From: Watersipora subatra
Lineage: Eukaryota; Bryozoa; Gymnolaemata; Cheilostomatida; Watersiporidae
Length of the DNA stretch: 64,000 nucleotides
Direction: 5' to 3'
NCBI RefSeq assembly: GCF_963576615.1
Contig: NC_088716.1
Coordinates: 60,730,228-60,794,227, forward strand
Positions 52,950 through 63,666 of this stretch are shown here, one piece after another. The position numbers were made by a program, and so were the translations under genes. The notes below the pieces were generated by a model. That model saw nothing but the letters and a program-made list of their open reading frames with translations. It ran no database searches and was not told the origin of the DNA. How positions within the stretch are numbered: position 1 is the stretch's first letter; every line of letters starts with the position of its first letter.

Positions 52950-54740
52950 CAAATAAAAATGCCTTATAAATTATACCATACAACAATAATAAAACGGAAC
53001 AAAAAAGGGCAACAGCTAGCCAATAAAATCGAATAAACGATTTGATAAATAAACTTTGATGAATGATCTATCATAAAGCAACTTCTGAATAACGAATTAG
53101 AAGCAATTAATAATAAATGAGAATGCACAAGGATGTGATGAGAAGAGTTACTGCTCTTCAATAGAAGGATACATGACAGGCAAACCAGTATGCGCACTGA
53201 TGCAAATATATTTGCTCAGACCAATCAAAACAGTAAAGATGTTTCAGATTCTAGATGTAAGATGAGAGAGCCAGATATTGCTGACCAGAGCAGCGCTCTT
53301 TCCTGATACATATCTTAGCTATTTGTTTGGTAGCTCATGCGCAGTGTAGTGTTAGAATGTTATACAATTTTTCAACCTCTTTTAATGTAAAATTCTATCG
53401 GGTAACAGTTTAGTAATGGTAATAATCAGCTTTCTGGTGCCATTTGATGGAAAAGCACAGACTGGCAAGCCTCATAAAACACAAGTCAAGTAACGAATTT
53501 CATTATTAATTGCACATTTACTTTTAACAGTTCTGTTCCAACAATGAACTACCCTAACTCTATAGACAGTTCACTAGACATCTAGTACTTGTTGACTACT
53601 GTTTATTAATTGTGTCAAATTAATTTTATGCATTAGCATCAGAACAAACTCGAAGCAACTCCTTTGCTAGCAATTCTACTGTTGGTGGTAAGTCATGCTT
53701 TCAGTCTCAAATATCACCAAATGACAGTCGATGGGGTTACTATTGAGACCTTCAAGCCGAGCCAAGACATTCCCATGTTGTCTGTGCTCCTTTAATTCTA
53801 CTGAGACAGAAACTGCTAACTATTCCTAGCATGTCCCGTCAGCTACTAATAAAAATAGCTGTTCTTCTTCAACTCTCTAGGGATAGTCATTTTGAAGAAG
53901 CGCTATACACAATAGATCACCATGAATGCAAACAAAAAGCATGCTGAATTCTAGTGGAGATTACAAGTGATGAAAATATGTAGGTTATTATATGCATTCA
54001 ACAACAAATATATATTTAATGCCCTGAGCAAATGGTGTAAGCTGAATTCAACATAATACTTTTTCTCACCTTCAACCACCAAACTATTAATTGCAGGTTT
54101 TACCTAACAAGTTATAACTGCTAACAATTCAACATCAGTTGTCTCATCTGATTTTAGTATTGGTCCTGTTAATAATGTCCTGTCAGAAAATGTGGTATAT
54201 CAATTTGCTTTTCTAACCCAGTGTTGTATAAGACAATGACTCAGCTAATAGTCACATACGGCTGCATCTACATAGGTTAAGTCAGCTAGCCACGTGTGTT
54301 CGGACAAATGTTTAGCATATGAACCAAATATTCAAAATTGTTGTTGCTGTGATTGACTCAAGTTAGCTAGGTCTCAATATGGTTAAAACATCCAATTCTG
54401 CAAACGATTTAAGGCAAACAACTTTAAAATGTCAGTGCAAATTTGCAACTGGACTCTGATTTTTATTAGATCTATACAAACATCCCAAAGCCATCTGGAA
54501 GGTCTTGGGTTCATTGTCACATATTTTAGGGGCTGTAAAAGCAAAATGAGGTAACTTATCAAGTAGGAAAAGCCACTCATACCGAGTTACTGCATGAAAT
54601 TAGACAATTGATAAGTAATAAAAACATCAATGTACGTATCTAACTTTGGCGAAAAACCTCATTGGACTTTGAACTATGCAGAATGTTTCAATATTTTAAA
54701 TTGAATGCATGGCACTATGAGCGTCGCGATAGGAAGCGCC
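52950..54740. other. Intergenic stretch, nothing recognised
   Basis: About 1.8 kb between the hAT and foldback elements, without recognisable coding, RNA or repeat structure on either strand. Confidence 0.4.
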
Positions 54741-54749
54741 TATCTCAAT

Positions 54750-55627
54750 CACGGGCTAGCCGGGTCACGAACTCAAGGATTTTCGCCACGCTCATACAAA
54801 ACAAAACAACAGGGTAGACACACTTTTCGCGGTCTTCCGCACGAATATTCAGAAATACTAACAGATGTCAATTCTATCGGCCAAACACAACCTACTAATG
54901 GATGAGCAACCTATTAATGTATCCGAATACCTCATATAAAATAAGCCAACCAGGTTACATAAAGGTTAATACCAACTTTATCTCTGGAAATATGCCTGCC
55001 CGCGGTTTTTGGCCAAGATTAACCAGGGTTCATCATACACCAAAATGTCTCTTACGGGTTCTGGAGGTAGTCCGTTATTTAATATTATCGGGTGGGTCCA
55101 TTGTCCCCGTACCAAAACTTAAACTATTTTTAAGCCAACCAAATTCACGCGTTGAATAAATCATGAGCACGTAAATGAACTACCACTCCACTACTACAAC
55201 TAGCGCGTAGGTACCGTATTGTATGGCGTTGTGATTAGCTTACATTGTGGCTTCTATTCGGGACAGGGTGTTTATATGGACGCCCGAACTTAATAAACAG
55301 AACGGGGTCCCTCCGGAACCCGTAATAGACATTTTGGTGTATGATGAACCCTGGTTAATCTTGGCCAAAAACCGCGGGCAGGCATATTTCCAGAGATAAA
55401 GTGGATATTAACCTTTATGTAACCTGGTTGGCTTATTTTATATAAGGTATTCGGATACATTAATAGGTTGCTCATCCATTAGTAGGTTGTGTTTGGCCGA
55501 TAGAATTGACATCTGTTAGTATTTTTGAATATTCGTGCGGAAGACCGCGAAAAGTGTGTCTACCCTGTTGTTTTTGTTTTGTATGAGCGTGGCGAAAATC
55601 CTTGAGTTCGTGACCCGGCTAGCCCGT
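54750..55627. mobile_element. Long-TIR foldback element, Mutator-like, with 9-bp target duplication
   Basis: The 878-bp element has arms of about 320 bp (54751 to ~55070 and ~55302 to 55627). They are reverse complements with only scattered differences, and the spacer is about 230 bp. Outer ends read ACGGGCTAGCCGGGTCACG. It is flanked by a 9-bp direct repeat, TATCTCAAT (54741-54749 and 55628-55636). Long arms plus a 9-bp duplication are typical of Mutator-like (MULE) elements. Both arms contain a small mirrored ORF beginning MSNLLMYPNT; this follows from the inverted repeat and is not evidence of a gene. No transposase is present. Confidence 0.85.
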
Positions 55628-55639
55628 TATCTCAATGCA

Positions 55640-56955
55640 CGATGTAGGCCTACCCGTCAAGGTATGCCGGTAAAATACCTAGGTCAATTATAGTTTTTTG
55701 ATCGTCTTCATCATTCTCTATAAACCTTCAAATATTCTAGCAAAACATCGTCAATTAAAAAAGCACGTTTCTACCAAAGGTCAAACTTTAGTTAAGTACC
55801 ATGGTAATCAAAACAACTACCTACTGTCTCAGGCTTACAAGTTTTGACCAAACTTATTGCTACTCCCGACTTGAATTTCGATACCAAATAAAACTACTGA
55901 CTTTATTTTATACAAAAAAACATTCCATGAAGCCATTTCATTAATAAAATGTTCAACAAAATTATCTAGCAACATACCAAAAATCGCATTTACCGAATAT
56001 CGAATTTTTTGATTAAATCTCTTGTTTTGCACTTGAAAACTGCAAATATATTCGTTTGAGAAAATAGATTAAAACAGAAACAAATGCATTCATACCGTTT
56101 TGATCAAACTGTTATTGCCTCCACAAAACCTTACATTGCCAACTTTCCAATAGATTTGCCTAATGGAACGTCGTAGCCGTTACAGACGATGAGTAACTGC
56201 TTTGTATTGCGTCAGCGGAATATTTATTAGATTTTACTTTTAAAAATTAACGGGCAATAAAATGGACTCGCGCAGATCTTCGACCACGTGACTATCACAT
56301 GAGTCAGTTACGTAACGTTGGATTTTTTCGTTCTACACCGCCTTTACAATGCGCAGATGAAAAGATCTGAACTGAAATCTGTCATAATACGTACGTGCTA
56401 GTGGTGGTATGCTTTCACAATAGTTAGGATTGACAAATCTTGATTCGTTTTAGAATTAAAATATATTCCTTATTTTTTGTATAGTTTTCGTTTGCAGAAA
56501 CCAATCTCGATCAGTAGAATCTGAAGCTAGTACATTTATTTCTTTGCTAAATACATGATGTATTTATTTCTATGTGCGCTTGGAAATCAGGAATTTTACA
56601 ACGAGTAACTAGTCTTTTGCTTTCAATAAACTGCCATTAAGTTCAACAGCAATTACATCAGCTGTACAAGACAATGCTCCATTGATATTTACACTATTTG
56701 GTTATGGTTTGTTTGTTTATGATTGTTCGTTGCGAGTTGTTGATTAAAAACTTTAGATTGTTAGTTTAGCTCATTTTAATGTAAGGTTCACTCAACATAC
56801 AGGTGTACAGTACTATAAACAGAAAATACTTTGATAAATCAAGCAGACATATTGAGACCCTGCTTTATAAATTTCCGTTATCTTTTCTGCTCATAAAGCC
56901 ATTTGTTCAATTTAATATTACACACTTTACACACTATTTGCTATTCTGATGTACT
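55640..56955. other. Intergenic stretch, nothing recognised
   Basis: AT-rich sequence between the foldback element and the LTR retrotransposon; no coding or RNA feature seen. Confidence 0.4.
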
Positions 56956-56962
56956 TCATTCA

Positions 56963-57164
56963 TGTTGTGTCTTACCTGTTTGAGTTATGCAGAATGTGTA
57001 TGCAGTATATGTGTGACTATGAAAATCGTAATGATAAAACCTGGCCAGACTAAATCCCTAAGTAAATACTCTAACGGTCAAGTCGCCATTCATATCGAGC
57101 ATGGACTTTTTACGCATGTGCAAAGCATAGTCTATATTGGCGTCGGTAATAGTTCGGCACAACA
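56963..57164 (-). repeat. 3' LTR of the Gypsy element
   Basis: The 202-bp direct repeat of 61419-61620. I see two differences between the copies: T/C near the start (TCTTACC versus TCCTACC) and G/A near the end (AGCATAGTC versus AGCATAATC). Confidence 0.97.
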
Positions 57165-57178
57165 TCCTCCCTTCTCTT
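57165..57178 (-). other. Polypurine tract
   Basis: AAGAGAAGGGAGGA on the minus strand directly abuts the 3' LTR, where plus-strand DNA synthesis is primed. Confidence 0.85.
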
Positions 57179-57372
57179 AATAATTTGTTGAGTCTATCTG
57201 TTATGTAGAGAACTGTTTATATATTGATTGTTGTGTTCCCCGTTGATTGTCCATATGATCGACGCTAGTAATTAGCAAGTTGAGTAAGATATGAGTATTG
57301 ATATAATGTGTAATATGTAAGGTAAGTAGTAGAGTAATATAGTATGTACAGAGCTGTCCAAAAGACAGCCCG

Positions 57373-59121
57373 CTACTCTAGGTAGCGACGAGGAGGATTG
57401 ATTGTTCTTCCGTAGCGTGTGATTCTGATAGGCGTTGCCTCTGATACCTCCCTCTCTTTCGTGTTGGTAGATGTTGAGTTGTCTATCACTGGTTCTGATG
57501 TTGTTGTTTCAGGAGTGCTGAGTACTTCTGGTTCAGACTTAGTTAGATGAGGGACTTTTCTAATATCCACTCTGTTCCTACGAACAAGAGCTCCTCTCTC
57601 TGGTTGTACCATATAAGACCGTTCATCCAGACGTTGTGTGACTTGAGCACGTCGCCAAACTTTCTGACCCAAGGTCACTGGTCTAAGTCGAACTACATCC
57701 CCATCCTGCAGAGGTTTTAGTCCCTTTGTGTGCTGGTCATACACAGCCTTGTCTACAGATCGTTTTTGTTTAAGTGCAGATTTTACACTATCAGTACTTG
57801 GATTTGATGGGCTTAGTAATGATGCAGTAGTTGCCAACCTTGTCCTGCAACGACGACCTAACATTCGCTGAGCTGGACTGTATTCAAGCCCTTCTTGAGG
57901 TGTGTTTCTATGGGCTAGTAGCGCTAAATAGGCATCAGTCCCATCTTCGTTAGCTTTAGTTATTAGTCTTTTTGCTGTCTTGACTGCTGATTCCGCCTTG
58001 CCATCCCCCTGTTGATGATGTGGACTTGAGATTTGATGTCTAATGTCATACTTTTGAGTGAACTTTTCAAACAATTCTGATGTAAATTGAGGACCATTGT
58101 CAGTTATAAGAGTTTCAGTAAGACCATATCGAGCCATGTGTCCTTTCAATTTCTTTACTATAATTCTAGCGTCTTTTGACTCAACTCTATCTACTTCAAT
58201 AAAGTTGCTATAGTGGTCGACAGTGACCATATACTCTTTTTCACCACATGTGCAGAGATCACTAGACACAATCTGCCATGGACGATCTGGTAGGTCTGTC
58301 CTCATCATTGGTTCGTTCTGTTGTCTTGCACTATATCTTTGACAAATGTCACATTGGGCTATAAAGTCTTCTATTTCAGCCGTCATTCCAGGCCAGTAGA
58401 GGCACTCTCTAGTCCTTCTCAGCGTGGCCTTGGCCCCTTGATGGGATGAGTGTAGTTTTTGTTTTACTTCAGCTCTCAGTGATCTGGGAATCACAATTCT
58501 CTCCCCTCTGTAGGCAAGTCCATCATGCACAGCCATTTCATCTCTCATGCTATGAAATGGTTTTGCTAGAATGTTTATTCTCCCTTTCTCTTCTGGCCAC
58601 CCCTTAGCTATAACTTTCATAACAGCTTGGAGAGTCGGACAGTTTGCAGTTTCCATTTTTAGATCTTTTTTCCATGGACCAGCTATTGTTTCAGTTAAGG
58701 CTTGAACAGTTTCTGTGAGACAGTTTATTGTTTCATTCTCCCTTGCACTGTCTGCTGGATCATTCAGGTGACATCCGTGTCTACTAAGCATGTCTGCAAT
58801 ATGTTGCTGCGCTCCTGGGTGGTATATTACAGTAACATCATACTGCTGAAGCCGCATACGTAGACCTTGCAGTCTTTTAGGGCCATCTCTGAGAGGTTTG
58901 AGCATGATTCTTTGTAGACATCTGTGGTCTGAAAGTACAGTTGTGTGCCTGCCATATGTGTACTGATGATACCTTTCAATTGCCCACACAATGGCTAGAA
59001 GTTCTTTCTCGATGATAGCATACCGGGTCTCTGCATCTCGAAGAGCTCGACTGCTAAACTCAAGAGGTTGATCATCCTGTAGTAAGGTTGCTCCTATACT
59101 AGCATCACACTGCACAGTCAA
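57373..59121 (-). pseudogene. Gypsy pol segment: RNase H and integrase
   Basis: A 582-codon open segment. The RNase H domain starts with QCDASIGATL and contains EKELLAIVWAIERYH and LSDHRCL. The integrase has an HHCC zinc finger (HSSHQGAK ... CDICQRY, about residues 230-265) and a DDE core: Asp in VTVDHYSNF, Asp in ITDNGPQF, and Glu in HHQQGDGKAESAV. All three catalytic residues are visible. This is the best preserved part of the element, but it is cut off from the RT by a frame change at its 5' end, so it is not expected to be made as part of a working polyprotein. Confidence 0.92.
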
Positions 59122-59954
59122 CTCTTTGGATCATAGTATTTTAGTATCACTGGCTCAGCTGCTACTAGTGCTTTGGCTTCCAAAAAGGCCTCACTTTGAG
59201 CTTTGGTCCAGTTCCAAATTCCCTTATTGTTTGCTTCTTGCAAACGAACTGCAATCTCTGCTAGGTTGGTGAGGAACTTGGATAGATATTGAAGGAAACC
59301 AAGGAAACTCTTCAGTTCCTTTTCATTTTGAGGTTCTTTCATTTCCGCCACACTCTTGATTTTCATGGGATCAGGCAGTAACCCTTTGTCTGTTACTATG
59401 TGGCCTAGAAACTTAATCGATTTCTGACATAACTGTACTTTGTCTGGGTTTAGCTTAATTCCTAGATCCCCACAGCGCTCAAGAAGCAATCTCATTCTTG
59501 CATCATGATTTATGCGCGCTTCTACATCGTCTGAGCCGCAGCCTATCACTACGATGTCATCAGCTACACAGACTGCACCATCTACACCTTGCAGTGCACG
59601 ATGAAGTTGTTTCTGAAATATCTCAGAAGAGACTTTTAGACCAAATGGCAGACGTAGCCATTTATAACGACCAAAGGGTGTGTTCATGCATGTCAGTAGA
59701 GATGATTCTTCGTCAAGATTCACATGCCAGTATCCAGCCTTCAAGTCTACTACAGAGAACAGTCGAGCATTTTTGAACTGTGGAAGTACATCCTCCAATG
59801 TGGGCATAAGGTAAGATTCCCTCTGCAACGCTTCATTTAATCTCTGTGGGTCTATGCATATCCTCAGCTTGCCATTAGGTTTCTTTGCCACTACCATGTT
59901 GCTTTCCCAAGGAGTGGGTGTATCCACAGCCTCAATTACCCTTTTTTTCACCAT
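59118..59954 (-). pseudogene. Gypsy pol segment: reverse transcriptase
   Basis: A 278-codon open segment with RT motifs in order: KPNGKLRICIDPQRLN, FSVVDLKAGYWHV (first catalytic Asp), TPFGRYKWLRLPFGL, and the active-site pair in CVADDIVV. GHIVTDKGL follows. A stop just upstream (about 59964) separates it from the protease region, and a frame change downstream separates it from RNase H. Confidence 0.92.
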
Positions 59955-59963
59955 AGCATCTAG

Positions 59964-60730
59964 CTAAGCTTTAATCTCTGTGTGTATAGCATGTGGCACG
60001 CGGCGCACTGGTGAGGCATGTGGTCTGACTTCTTCTGCCACTTTCAAGTGCTGAACACCAGGTACAGAACCTAACTTGTCGAAAGCACCTGGAAATTCTT
60101 TGAAGATGTCAATCTGACCACCCGTATTCATAGCATTGATATTTCTTTGGTAATGGTTATCATGCCCATTGCCACAGAAGCTCTTAAGCCTAAAATGAGT
60201 GATCATTCTTTGTCTACAATATGAAACGTCACTTTGTACTTTTTGTTGTTTCTGGGATTACGAACCATTATCCTAGCGGTACCCAAGACTGTCTGCACAT
60301 CGTTGGTCCATGAAGTTAGTATTGTTTTGTCTGCTGTGATTGGTACCCCCTGTGGTAACATATCTCGTCTCAAGATATTGACAGTCGAGCCACTGTCTAC
60401 CTGAAACTTGGCCTCTGCGCCTGAGTCTATCAAAACCAAGCGTGCAAAAACCTTTTGAGAGCTGCTTTTTGTTGTGATCTGGTCTATTGATTCATGATCA
60501 TTAGTCTCCCCTGCTATTGCATGTGTCGATGCATGCGCACCAACTTTCTTTTTAAGACAGACAGCTTCAAAATGATTTTCTGCCTTGCAAAAATTGCAAA
60601 TCTTGCCAAAAGCTTTGCAAGATTCCTTCCTGGCAGCATGCCGTCTGCCACAGTATTTGCAGTCCATCGACTTAGTTGCCGATTTTGTGTCCTTAAAGGA
60701 ACGATGACTTCTCTTTGAGATTTCATTCAC
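59964..60730 (-). pseudogene. Gypsy gag-pol segment: zinc knuckles, protease, RT leader
   Basis: The segment 60730-60203 has two zinc-knuckle-like motifs: CKYCGRRH...C and CNFCKAENHFEAVC, the latter a perfect C-x2-C-x4-H-x4-C. The aspartic protease motif QVDSGSTVNIL follows. An internal stop at 60203 and a frame change near 60120 lead into 60206-59964, which holds the linker before RT. Confidence 0.88.
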
Positions 60731-60851
60731 ATTAACTGCTTCCTCTGCTTGTATCTTTCGAAGAGTAGTAGTAGCACGTTCATCACTCTTACATAGCTTG
60801 ATTACTGACTCAAGTGTTTGCTCAGTAGAAGCCAGCAGTTTTCTTCTTGTG

Positions 60852-61277
60852 TCATTGTTTTGAATTACTTAACACAAGTCTGTTGCGCAGCATTCTATCC
60901 TTCAACTCTTCAAAGTTGCACACTTTTTCCAGACTGCGCAGTCTTGCTAAAAAAGTGTCGAAATCCTCTCCCTCCTTCTGGTCAGCAGTACCAAACACAA
61001 AGTCATGGTACAGTTCATTCTTTGTTCCAACACAATGTGACTCAAGAATATCTAGTATTTGTGTAACAGTTGTGTGTTCTTTTCCACTAGATTCTACTAG
61101 CTTTACTGCGGGTTCATCAACTGTGTATAGTAACAATGCAGAACGGTATTCCTCGTCTTCCTTGCTTAATTTACTTACTATAGCATATCTCTCCCATTGT
61201 TTCTTGAACACCCAAAACGCTTCTTCACGATGTTCATCTAACAACAGTGCATTAGGAGGGTCAAACCTGCGAGCCAT
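60852..61277 (-). pseudogene. Gypsy gag N-terminal segment
   Basis: A 141-codon segment starting MARRFDPPNALLLD with retrotransposon-gag features: FWVFKKQWERYAI, FDTFLARLRSLEKVC and LKDRMLRNRLV. The frame is lost just after RNRLV, near 60865; gag coding resumes in another frame and leads into the zinc knuckles. Confidence 0.88.
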
Positions 61278-61400
61278 AGCTTAGTATAAGTCTTCTAGAT
61301 CTTCTGAGACTAGATTTTTTTTATTCATTTTCATTAGCTTAAATTAGCATCGTTCTCGTTTGCATCAGGATGGAGGTTGTATATTCAGTGGGCTATTACC

Positions 61401-61418
61401 AGTTCACTTCAGACACCA
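61401..61418 (-). other. Primer-binding site
   Basis: TGGTGTCTGAAGTGAACT on the minus strand directly follows the 5' LTR terminal CA. TGG matches the universal tRNA CCA end. The tRNA identity was not determined; TGGTGTC resembles the start of tRNA-Leu-type sites. Confidence 0.75.
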
Positions 61419-61620
61419 TGTTGTGTCCTACCTGTTTGAGTTATGCAGAATGTGTATGCAGTATATGTGTGACTATGAAAATCGTAATGATAAAACCTGG
61501 CCAGACTAAATCCCTAAGTAAATACTCTAACGGTCAAGTCGCCATTCATATCGAGCATGGACTTTTTACGCATGTGCAAAGCATAATCTATATTGGCGTC
61601 GGTAATAGTTCGGCACAACA
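61419..61620 (-). repeat. 5' LTR of the Gypsy element
   Basis: The 202-bp LTR, TGTTGTG...CACAACA, nearly identical to 56963-57164. The element promoter should lie here, reading towards lower coordinates. Confidence 0.97.
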
Positions 61621-62277
61621 ATTCACTTCTTAGTTAAAAAGGCAGCTACAGAGTATTCAAGTTCTGCAAGAAGTAGTGTGTGAATCTTTTTGCTATATTT
61701 CACCTGCTTCATGTTAGACTTTTTGATTAAGAACAGTGTAGTTGCTGACTTGATGGCGTCTTTATCATTATTAAAGTGTTAGCTTCAGCGTGCATCGCTA
61801 GTTGTAGTAACAATCAGCACCTTTTTTAGTTTTAAAACATTTTGTCAGCATCAGTTGAGCGAAAAAGCTTACAGATTGAAAGCTAAAAATTGTTATACTA
61901 TTTAATAAATTGAAAAGTAGCTTTTTGCAAAGCTGCAGTTCATAACCAAAATGTTCACTCGAAAATAAAGCATGCAGAAAGATAACCTTGTAAACTAGTA
62001 AAAAACTATGCACACGTTTGTTTTAACAAACACAGATAAAAAACATACACCAAAATAGAGGGTTTAGCCAGTCGAGATGTTGAACATCGTTAGGTTTTAT
62101 ATTTGGAAAATTTGAAGATACATAGTTAATATCATGTAGCATTTTCGAGCAGTATCTGGGTTTCTGGAACATATAACATTTTGTATGCTAAACGTGAGTT
62201 TGTTATAGTCGAGGCAATCATCCTGTTTTAATTTTAGTTGATGAAGAGAGACTACTGAGGACTTTACACTACTAAAC

Positions 62278-63666
62278 ATGGCCGACAAAGTTGCAAAGAT
62301 TGGAAAAAATCTAGTAACGTCAGTGTCTACAGGCTCGGTAAGACAGTTTTTAGATATCCTTACCAGTAGTTGTAGTTAATTTTGCTACATTTTAGTTAGA
62401 AAAATAGAGTCAATCATTACCTTTTTATTGTCTTATTCTTCCGTAGCTGAGACTTTGCCTGGGTCATCGTTATTTACAGTAGTTTTACTAGGAACTGTTT
62501 TTCTTCACTACATAATGTCTTCATCTGCTTTTTTTGGCATTCTGTGCAGGAATATAGCAACTCTGCTTCTCAGTCAACTCAAATTTCCAGGTGCCTGTAA
62601 CTAATTGTATAATTCAGTTGTAGTTAAGATCACACTTGATTCTTTGAAATAAGCTTGAAATAAAAACATGTGCCAAGTTTTTTGTAGGTCCTGTAAGCAT
62701 TTCTTTAGTAAATATATGTCATTGGTGAGTTTATCCCAGTTAAAGCTTGGTATATGATTGAAGAGAGCTCAAGATAGCTAACAGATATGACATAATCTTA
62801 ACATACTGTAAACTAAGTTGAACTTCTTACCTACAGGAAGTGGCCCTGGAGACTCTCTGGTCTGACTCAACGTGCGTCATCACATTCTTACGTCGCTTTG
62901 GGTGACAATACTGTCGCCTATCGGCGCGCGAGTTGAGCTCGCTGAAACCTCAGCTTGATGCCAACAACGTGCGCATGATAGGCGTCGGTCTCGAGTCTCT
63001 CGGTGTTGAGCAGTTTGTAGAGGGAAAGTTCTTTGATGGAGGTATGTCATTCCGGCAACAAATGCCAGTATATTTATGGCTTGCTAAGAAAAAGTTTGTC
63101 GGACTATTTGGGAAGTTATAGAATTTTAAATGCTAACAAGACATTTTGAGATAAGTATGATACCGCTGTAGCCCACATGGATTTTTAGAGACTCATTGTC
63201 AGAGGACACCTTTTACACTCATTCTACAAATTGTCAAAACTAACGATAAAACTCATGGTGATAAGTTAAGGTACGATAAGGTAACTCTGTTAATGCTCGC
63301 ATTTAGTTGTTGCTAAACATACATTATACTTAGAATTAGGCCTAGCTAGTGCACGAGTACTGCTTGGCGTACTTCAATTAATCTATGTCGATATTATTTC
63401 GTCAAAAGTATTACATTATGCCTACATCCCGGACGTCTATGTGTCTATGTGCTAATAGTTAATATACTATTACTTAATAATAAATCTACTAGCTCACCTC
63501 CTAGTGCCTGCTAACATTTTGTTCTCTTCGCTGACTCTGCTGGCATACATACATGTACTACCTGACTGCGGTTTACACCTCATGTGTCGCCGTTAAGATT
63601 ATCTATGTTTGTAGAATTATATATTGATACTAAGAAGCAGTGCTATAAGGACATGGGCTACAAAAG
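62278..63666 (+). CDS. PRXL2B: PRXL2B-like / selenoprotein U family thioredoxin-fold protein with in-frame TGA (probable Sec); 3' end outside window
   Basis: A thioredoxin-like peroxiredoxin-2-like protein; the vertebrate orthologue PRXL2B is prostamide/prostaglandin F synthase, and the wider family is called SelU. Three exons join in phase: 62278-62337, 62837-63041 and 63615-63666, with GT-AG introns. They encode MADKVAKIGKN..., then LWSDSTCVITFLRRFG, TGA, QYCRLSARELSSLKPQLD, VRMIGVGLESLGVEQF, GKFFDGG and ELYIDTKKQCYKDMGYKR. The TGA at 62903-62905 is codon 43, exactly where relatives have the first Cys of the redox CxxC; the second Cys (TGT, 62912-62914) is kept. Reading TGA as selenocysteine gives a UxxC centre as in Sec-containing SelU. 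The frame is otherwise open and well conserved on both sides. About half of the protein, the stop and any SECIS element lie right of the window. Confidence 0.9.
62903..62905 (+). other. Probable selenocysteine codon (TGA)
   Basis: In-frame TGA between CGT CGC TTT GGG and CAA TAC TGT CGC. It replaces the resolving-pair Cys of the PRXL2 CxxC motif. A chance nonsense mutation (TGC/TGT to TGA) remains possible until a SECIS is shown. Confidence 0.8.

Larger units (their letters stand above)
56963..61620 (-). mobile_element. Gypsy-class (Metaviridae) LTR retrotransposon, full length but disabled
   Basis: The 4658-bp element is on the minus strand. Two 202-bp LTRs begin TGTTGTG and end CACAACA. 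It is flanked by a perfect 5-bp target duplication, ATTCA (56958-56962 and 61621-61625). The order gag, zinc knuckles, protease, RT, RNase H, integrase defines the Gypsy class; the ADD active site and double zinc knuckle resemble K02A2.6-like invertebrate elements. A primer-binding site and purine tract are in place. No envelope gene is present. Coding is interrupted by frame changes near 60860, 60120 and 59120 and by stops at about 60203 and 59964. Confidence 0.97.

Noticed and set aside
54902-55475. Two near-identical ORFs in opposite orientation (MSNLLMYPNT...)
   Set aside because: They are the same DNA in the two arms of the foldback element; no known domain and no transposase motif.
62903-62905. 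TGA read as a simple nonsense mutation (pseudogene)
   Set aside because: Not excluded, but disfavoured: splice sites, phase and conservation are intact on both sides, and the codon falls exactly at the redox Cys.
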